NCBI RefSeq assembly: GCF_030269485.1
Contig: NZ_BSTL01000006.1
Location: forward strand, 397,925-461,924
Origin: Actinoplanes sp. NBRC 103695
GTDB taxonomy: Bacteria > Actinomycetota > Actinomycetes > Mycobacteriales > Micromonosporaceae
Direction: 5' to 3'
DNA length: 64,000 nt
A program made the position numbers and the translations under genes. Positions 59,370-64,000 of the stretch are shown piece after piece. The stretch's first letter is position 1. Each line of letters starts with the position of its first letter. Under the pieces are notes generated by a model. The model searched no databases, was not told the DNA's origin, and saw only the letters and a program-made list of their open reading frames with translations.

Positions 59370-59807
59370 CTATAGCGACGCCCGGATCTCCGCCGTGGCC
59401 GCGTGCAAGGCCGGCGCCGCACGCTCGAAGAAGTCGAAGAGCAGGTCGACCTCCTCCGGCGTGTACGACCCCAGCACGGCCGCCAGATGCCGGCGGGCCG
59501 GTCCGGTGATCGCGTCGACGTCCAGGTTGGGCACGTGCTCGACGACCACCCGCCGGCGGTCCCGGGGATCCGCGGCGCGGCGGGCGTGACCGGCCCGTTC
59601 GAGGCGGTCGATCAGGCGAGTGGTGGCACCCGTGGTCAGGCCGGTGCGCTCGGCCAGCGCGCCGGACGTGAGCGGCCCGTCCTGCTCCAGGACGCTGATC
59701 GCGTGCCAGTCGGTGGTGTTCAGGCCGGCGGCCTCGGCGAGGGCCAGGCCGTTCAGCCCGACCGCGTCGAGGTAGCGGCGGAAAACGTCGTGTGCGTCTG
59801 GTCGCAT
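59370..59807 (-). CDS. MarR-family regulator
   Basis: A 145-residue winged-helix protein with GLNTTDWHAISVLEQDGPLTSGALAERTGLTTGATTRLIDRLERAGHARRAADPRDRRRV, the MarR DNA-binding core. It is divergent from a SnoaL-like gene, with a perfect 24-bp palindromic operator between them, so it probably represses both. Confidence 0.9.
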   Translation of the reverse strand: MRPDAHDVFRRYLDAVGLNGLALAEAAGLNTTDWHAISVLEQDGPLTSGALAERTGLTTGATTRLIDRLERAGHARRAADPRDRRRVVVEHVPNLDVDAITGPARRHLAAVLGSYTPEEVDLLFDFFERAAPALHAATAEIRASL

Positions 59808-59823
59808 TTACCTTCCCGTGGTT

Positions 59824-59847
59824 AGTATCTGCATGCGTGCAGATACT
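59824..59847. promoter_or_regulatory. MarR operator
   Basis: AGTATCTGCA (59824-59833) and TGCAGATACT (59838-59847) are exact reverse complements around a 4-nt centre. The site lies 17 bp from the MarR start and 19 bp from the divergent gene. Confidence 0.82.
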
Positions 59848-59865
59848 ACACACGGGGAGGCAATC

Positions 59866-60306
59866 ATGACCATCGACCACGACCGCCGCGCTGTGGAGGA
59901 GACCATCGCCGCCTTGGTGCGTGCCTGGGCGGCCCACGACGATCAGGCGTATGCCGCCCAGTTCACCGCCGACGCCACCTACGTGACCTGGGTCGGCACC
60001 CGGTACCAGGGCCGCGCCGACATCGCCGGCAGCCATCGGGTGCTGTGGCAGAGGTTCCTCAAGGGATCGACGCTGGCCGACGAGATCACGGACGTCCGTT
60101 TCACCGGCCCCGACACGGCCATCGTCACCAGCCGCGGCGAGGTCCAGCGGGGCAGACCCGGAAAGCTCGGCAAGATCCAGACGTACGTCCTGGTCCGCGA
60201 GCCGGGCGGCCGGTGGCTCATCGCCGCCTTCCAGAACACCAAGCACCGAGCCCTGGCCGAGGCCGTCTCTTTCCGCTTCGCCCCGGGCCTGCGTCCTACG
60301 GCGTGA
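59866..60306 (+). CDS. SgcJ/EcaC-type SnoaL-like protein
   Basis: A 146-residue NTF2-fold protein with AVEETIAALVRAWAAHDDQAYAAQFTADATYVTWVGTRYQGR and VLVREPGGRWLIAAFQNT. Members include small enzymes and binding proteins of unknown substrate. GGGAGG precedes the ATG. It is under the divergent MarR regulator. Its end overlaps the convergent truncated ester cyclase by 11 bp. Confidence 0.85.
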   Translation: MTIDHDRRAVEETIAALVRAWAAHDDQAYAAQFTADATYVTWVGTRYQGRADIAGSHRVLWQRFLKGSTLADEITDVRFTGPDTAIVTSRGEVQRGRPGKLGKIQTYVLVREPGGRWLIAAFQNTKHRALAEAVSFRFAPGLRPTA

Positions 60307-60655
60307 GGCCGACCTGCTGGTTGAACGACCGGGTGTCCGGCGCCCACGCGATCATGGCCTGGATGTCCGCGACGTGGGGGTCCAGGCCCTCGGTGGTGCG
60401 GCCGTCCGGCCAGTGGACCTTCACGTCCGGCGCGTGGCTCTCGGCGAAGCGGGGCCAGTCGTGCACCAGGAAGATCTCGAGGTCGAGCTCGTCGAACGTC
60501 CGCAGGTGTTCCCGCTCGGCCCGGCTCGAGCCCTCCGGGAAACCGTTGCGGACGGCCTCGTGCGCCTCCGCCGGTCCACCGGAGACGGTCGCCCCGAGCG
60601 CGACCGCCCCCTGCGCGGCGAACCCTCCGTCGCTGAGCAGCTTGCGCCGATCCAT
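60296..60655 (-). pseudogene. truncated SnoaL-type ester cyclase with Tat-like signal
   Basis: From the ATG at 60655 (GGGAGGTG upstream) the protein begins MDRRKLLSDGGFAAQG, a Tat-like signal, and has HDWPRFAESHAPDVKVHWPDGRTTEGLDPHVADIQAMIAWAPDTR. It then stops after about ten unrelated residues. About 60 C-terminal residues of the fold are missing, so it is likely inactive. Confidence 0.55.
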
Positions 60656-60817
60656 GTGACACCTCCCTTTCACGCAGCTCAACGCGCAGGCCGGGGTCTC
60701 TTTCGGCGCGGAGTGCGAACGGGCATCGAGAACGGCACGAACTCGCGGAAGGTGCCAATTTCGCCTCAGGGGTTTACCCCCGCCCCATGGTCACAGCATG
60801 CTGATCGAGGGGGCACG

Positions 60818-62509
60818 ATGAGTGAACGTAGCGGCTTGCCACCGCAGGTGCTGACCGGGATCGACAGCCCGATCCGGGACGCCCGCCTCAGGGGTGTGGG
60901 CGAACTGGCCCGGCTGACCATCGGAACCGATCTCGCGATGGCGGCCGCCGCACGCCGGGCCCTCAGCCACATGACCGGCGACGAGAGCCGGGTGGTCGCG
61001 GCCGCCGCGGCCGGGATGCTGGAGCGCACGGCCATCCGGCTGAACCCGGAGAGCGTCGACTTCGGACAGGTGCCGACCGTCGCCACCGAACTCGCGGCGA
61101 ACATCGAGGTGCACGGTCCCCCGCTCGCCGCCGTCGGCACGGTCACGGCGTCCGGGCCGGGGCTGAGCGCCTCCCTCGACGACGGCCGGCTCCGGATCAC
61201 CTGGCAACCCCGCACGGAATGGCTCGACGGGACGGTCACGGTCCACGGACCCTGCGGGTGGGCCGACGTACGTGTGACCGGCCGCGTCGCCATCCCGAAA
61301 CCGTTCAGCCACCTGGACCTCGAGGAGCTCGCGGCCGCCGACATCGACCCGAACGCCGCCCGGGTCACCGTGCTGGTGGCGCCGCAACGCACCCGCAGGG
61401 CCGGGGCGGGCGCCCTGGCCGCCGTACTCGTCGCCCTGGTCCTGCTCGGCGGAGCCGGAGTGGCCTTCGCGCTCACCAACGGTGAGCAGACCCCCGCACC
61501 TCTGGCCGCACCCTCCCTCGACGCCTTGCCCTCTCCCGCGCCGAGCGTGACGACGAAGTCGGCGACCGTCCCCAAGGTGCAGCTCGCCCAGCCGCAGCGG
61601 GTGTCCAGCCTGGGCCGGCCCAAGGCGCTGCGGGCGATCAAGGTCGGCGAGGAGCCCGAGGGCGTGGCGGTCGCGCCGGACGGCCGGACGATCTACGTGG
61701 CCAACCAGGGCGAGCGCAAACTGTCTATCGTGGACGCTCGCGGCGGCAGGGTCACCGGCGTCAAACTGCGCAACACCCCGCGATTCGTTGCGGTGTCCCG
61801 GAACTCGCGGCTGGTCTTCGTGTCCATGTACGAGGAGGACAAGTCCGGCAGCGGCGTGGCTGTCGTCGACGCGGGCCGCCGCACCGTGATCCGGTACCTG
61901 GCCACCGGCCAGCAGCCGTACACCCTCGCCGTCGGACCCGATGGGCGGCTGTGGGTGCCGATCCACGGCAAGGGCAGACTCGAGGTGTACGACGAGGACG
62001 GGCGCAACCGTAAGCAGAGTTTCGACGTGCCGCCCAACCCGCATGCGATCGCCTTCTCCGCGCCGCGCAAACGGGCCTTCACCGCCAGCCACGAGTCCAA
62101 CGCCGTGGCCGTCGTCGACACCGCCACCGGGAAGGTGGTCAGGTCCATCCCGGTCAGCAAGGCCCCGCACAGCGTCGCGGTCTCGCCCGACGGGTCCACG
62201 GTGCTCGCGGCCGGCTACGAGGCGGACAGCGCCGACCTGATCAGCGCCCGGACGCTCCGGCGCACCGGGCCGCTGAAGGTCGGGCGCGACCCGCAGTGCG
62301 TGGCCTTCTCCCGGGACGGGCGGCACGCGTACATCGTGAACGAGGGCGACGGCACGGTGTCGGTGCTGGACGCGCGGACCGTGAAGATCACCGCGACGAT
62401 CAAAGTGGGCAGGAGCCCGCGGACCATCGCGACGTCACCGGACGGGCGGCTCGCGTACGTGACGAACGGCGACGACAACACGATCACCGTGCTGCGGGTC
62501 GGTGCGTGA
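60818..62509 (+). CDS. membrane-anchored YVTN-type beta-propeller protein
   Basis: A 563-residue protein. Residues 1-190 are cytoplasmic: a helical-repeat-like start and an Ig-like segment (FGQVPTVATELAANIEVHG). A TM helix lies at about 198-218 (AGALAAVLVALVLLGGAGVAFAL). A Pro-rich linker and a seven-bladed propeller with repeated DGRxxYVxNxxxxxxSVxD motifs follow outside (SPDGRLAYVTNGDDNTITVL). It probably acts as a binding scaffold. GAGGGGG precedes the ATG. The stop overlaps the next ATG (TGATG). Confidence 0.8.
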   Translation: MSERSGLPPQVLTGIDSPIRDARLRGVGELARLTIGTDLAMAAAARRALSHMTGDESRVVAAAAAGMLERTAIRLNPESVDFGQVPTVATELAANIEVHGPPLAAVGTVTASGPGLSASLDDGRLRITWQPRTEWLDGTVTVHGPCGWADVRVTGRVAIPKPFSHLDLEELAAADIDPNAARVTVLVAPQRTRRAGAGALAAVLVALVLLGGAGVAFALTNGEQTPAPLAAPSLDALPSPAPSVTTKSATVPKVQLAQPQRVSSLGRPKALRAIKVGEEPEGVAVAPDGRTIYVANQGERKLSIVDARGGRVTGVKLRNTPRFVAVSRNSRLVFVSMYEEDKSGSGVAVVDAGRRTVIRYLATGQQPYTLAVGPDGRLWVPIHGKGRLEVYDEDGRNRKQSFDVPPNPHAIAFSAPRKRAFTASHESNAVAVVDTATGKVVRSIPVSKAPHSVAVSPDGSTVLAAGYEADSADLISARTLRRTGPLKVGRDPQCVAFSRDGRHAYIVNEGDGTVSVLDARTVKITATIKVGRSPRTIATSPDGRLAYVTNGDDNTITVLRVGA

Positions 62510-63618
62510 TGACCACCGCCGGCCTCGTCGCGCTGGCGATCGTGATCTGCGGCGCGTTCAGCTACGCCGCCGCGTCGATCCTCCAGGCGGTGGCGGCCCG
62601 GCGCAGCTCCGGCACGGTCAAGACCATGGGCCACCCGCTCTACCTGCTCGGCATCGCCTGCGACCTGCTGGCCTGGGCAGGCGCGATGGTCGCGCTTCAA
62701 CAACTCGCCGTGTACGTCGTGGAGTCCGTGCTCGCCGGCTCCCTGGCCCTGACGGTGGTCGGTGCGCGGATCTTCCTGAAGTCCCGGCTGCGCAGGCGCG
62801 ACGTGGCGGCCGTGGTCATCACCCTGGCGTCGCTCGCGGTGCTGGCCATGTCGGCCGGCCCGCAGGAGGACGTGCCGACGTCCTCCCGGCTGACCTTCTG
62901 GCTGTGCGCGGCCGCCGTCGCCGTGGTCGCCACCGGCTGGGGCGCGGCCAAGGCGGGCGCGCCCGGCGGGGTGGTGGCGGCGCTGGCCGGCCTCTGCCTG
63001 GGCGGCGCGGCGCTGGTCGGCCGGGCCCTCCCGGTGCCCGACGGGGACGCGTGGGAGGTCACGGTCGGCATCGTCACCGAGCCGCTGACCGCGGCCCTGC
63101 TGGTCTTCGCGGCGACCGGGATGATGCTGTACGCGCACGCCCTCCAGCACGGCGAGGTCGGCCCGGTGACCGCGGTGCACTGGACCTTCGAGGTGCTGAC
63201 CCCGTCGGCGGTCGCGGTGGCCTTCCTCGGCGACACGGTCCGGGCCGGCTGGGAACTCCCGGCCGCGGCGGCCGCCCTGGTCACGGTCGCCTCGGCGGCG
63301 CTGCTGGCCACCGCCCCCGCGACCGGCATGACGCACGCGGGCGAGGAGCCGGTCAAGGCCCTGCCGTCCGGCGCCGTGGCGGGCGCGTCGCTGGTGCCCG
63401 CCGTGCGGCGGCGCGAACGCATCATCTGGTGGGGGCCGCCGCCGATCTGGCGCCCGCCGAGCCGCGCCCAGTCCGCCATCTTCACCCCGCGCCTGGCGTC
63501 CTCGGCGCGGGGTGAACTGACCTGGTCCCCCGCGGAGGCCGAGCCCGCCTGGGCGACGGAGTTGCGCAGGGCGGTCGCCACCGAACGCCAGAAGGCGAGC
63601 CCCTGGCACGACCTCTGA
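62509..63618 (+). CDS. DMT/EamA-like integral membrane protein
   Basis: A 369-residue protein with about nine to ten hydrophobic helices in two halves (LVALAIVICGAFSYAAASIL ... VHWTFEVLTPSAVAVAFLGD) and a Pro/Trp-rich cytoplasmic tail of about 90 residues. It resembles drug/metabolite-type transporters of the membrane-protein class found in actinomycetes. It is translationally coupled to the propeller protein, which suggests that they work together at the membrane. Confidence 0.75.
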   Translation: MTTAGLVALAIVICGAFSYAAASILQAVAARRSSGTVKTMGHPLYLLGIACDLLAWAGAMVALQQLAVYVVESVLAGSLALTVVGARIFLKSRLRRRDVAAVVITLASLAVLAMSAGPQEDVPTSSRLTFWLCAAAVAVVATGWGAAKAGAPGGVVAALAGLCLGGAALVGRALPVPDGDAWEVTVGIVTEPLTAALLVFAATGMMLYAHALQHGEVGPVTAVHWTFEVLTPSAVAVAFLGDTVRAGWELPAAAAALVTVASAALLATAPATGMTHAGEEPVKALPSGAVAGASLVPAVRRRERIIWWGPPPIWRPPSRAQSAIFTPRLASSARGELTWSPAEAEPAWATELRRAVATERQKASPWHDL

Positions 63619-63931
63619 CGAACACCGGCGTGCGTCTTGTCCGCGACGTGCTCCCTCTCGGGTGGCAGGACCGGGCGCTATCCCGGCCAGGGATGCCGTG
63701 CTGGGCTACCACCCGCGCGGACGGTGGTGGCTCAGCGCGGCATTTCGGGCCGGACACCGCTCTGCCCAACCACTGCGTGCCTGGTCCTACCACTGCGTGC
63801 CCGGACCCACCACTCACGCCCGGACCCACCACTCACGCCCGCTCCCACCACTCACGCCCGCTCCCACCACTCAGGTCGCGTCCGCTGGCGTGGTGTAAGA
63901 GGCGGCCAGCGCTGATCCGTGTGGGTTGATG
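63619..63931. other. intergenic stretch dominated by repeats
   Basis: No convincing gene. The middle is the CCACT minisatellite. Upstream of it, 63640-63760 shows no recognisable protein or stem. Confidence 0.5.
63770..63866. repeat. 19-20 bp minisatellite, five units
   Basis: Five consecutive units, each beginning CCACT(GCGTG or CACG)CC and 19-20 bp long, start at 63770, 63790, 63810, 63829 and 63848. The last two are identical. A partial sixth follows. Confidence 0.85.
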
Positions 63932-64000
63932 TTAGGCGGCTATCTCGGCGGGTTCGAGGTCGGGTTGGGTGTCTTGGCTGGTGGTGATGGGTGTGAGGCG
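63932..64000 (-). CDS. possible 3' end of a gene running out of the window
   Basis: The minus frame is open from the window edge to TAA at 63932-63934 and ends LTPITTSQDTQPDLEPAEIAA. The strand and composition fit the tail of a gene, perhaps a transposase, but 22 codons are too few to identify it. Confidence 0.3.
   Translation of the reverse strand, partial: RLTPITTSQDTQPDLEPAEIAA

Noticed and set aside
1..64000. CRISPR arrays and tRNA genes
   Set aside because: The tandem repeats found (15, 19-20, 22 and 37 bp) have no unique spacers, and no cloverleaf was recognised by eye.

Overview
The window is very GC-rich, with GTG and TTG starts, many 1-8 bp gene overlaps, apparently leaderless promoters, a Wag31-type DivIVA protein, a SigB/F-class sigma factor, CebR-type control of a cellulase, and many secreted glycoside hydrolases with carbohydrate-binding modules. 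This points to a soil actinomycete, most likely Micromonosporaceae (Actinoplanes-like). That placement is inferred from gene style, not from a marker gene. No rRNA, tRNA or CRISPR array was seen.

Layout. 1-5.7 kb: an AtuA / carboxyltransferase / biotin carboxylase / TetR operon for acyl-CoA carboxylation (leucine or terpenoid type catabolism). 5.8-8.1 kb: a DivIVA-domain protein and a GT4 glycosyltransferase carrying an in-frame pentapeptide minisatellite. A 21-bp inverted repeat lies between them and a 37-bp tandem repeat follows. 8.2-14.0 kb: an island of visibly lower GC that begins in a truncated SDR gene. It holds a 2H phosphoesterase, a cupin / TIR / TIR-like three-gene operon, a degenerate Nudix protein, an inositol-monophosphatase-family enzyme and a RipA-type membrane protein, and looks like a nucleotide-signalling or defence cassette. 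14.0-16.6 kb: gene relics (IS110 transposase, zinc-type dehydrogenase, SDR, F420-type reductase). 16.6-32.6 kb: a sigma factor coupled to an AbfB-domain gene, an M15 peptidase, a kinase-like phosphotransferase, a LexA paralogue, a Rieske oxygenase, a NarL-type two-component system, two serine hydrolases, aldo-keto reductases and an AraC regulator. 32.7-44.1 kb: regulator/oxidoreductase pairs with visible operators, a GH27 and a GH12-CBM2 glycosidase (the latter with a perfect CebR box), and a cysteine-desulfurase-like enzyme. 44-53.2 kb: GNAT, HNH-like, carboxylesterase, an orphan ketosynthase, SGNH hydrolase, two acyltransferase-3 membrane proteins, a lipoprotein protease and an HPF/RaiA-like protein.

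53.6-59.1 kb is the most striking part: five co-directional genes encoding three secreted proteins with the same WxL-like C-terminal domain (one fused to an ice-binding DUF3494 domain) and two DUF916 (WxL-interacting)-like membrane proteins. One of the latter carries a cytoplasmic degenerate GGDEF domain. It reads as an actinobacterial cell-surface adhesion complex wired to an internal c-di-GMP-type receptor. The last 5 kb hold a MarR/SnoaL pair with a perfect operator, a truncated ester cyclase, a YVTN-propeller membrane protein coupled to a DMT-type membrane protein, and a minisatellite.

Truncated or frameshifted relics are unusually frequent (at least ten), so the window has seen repeated insertion and deletion.
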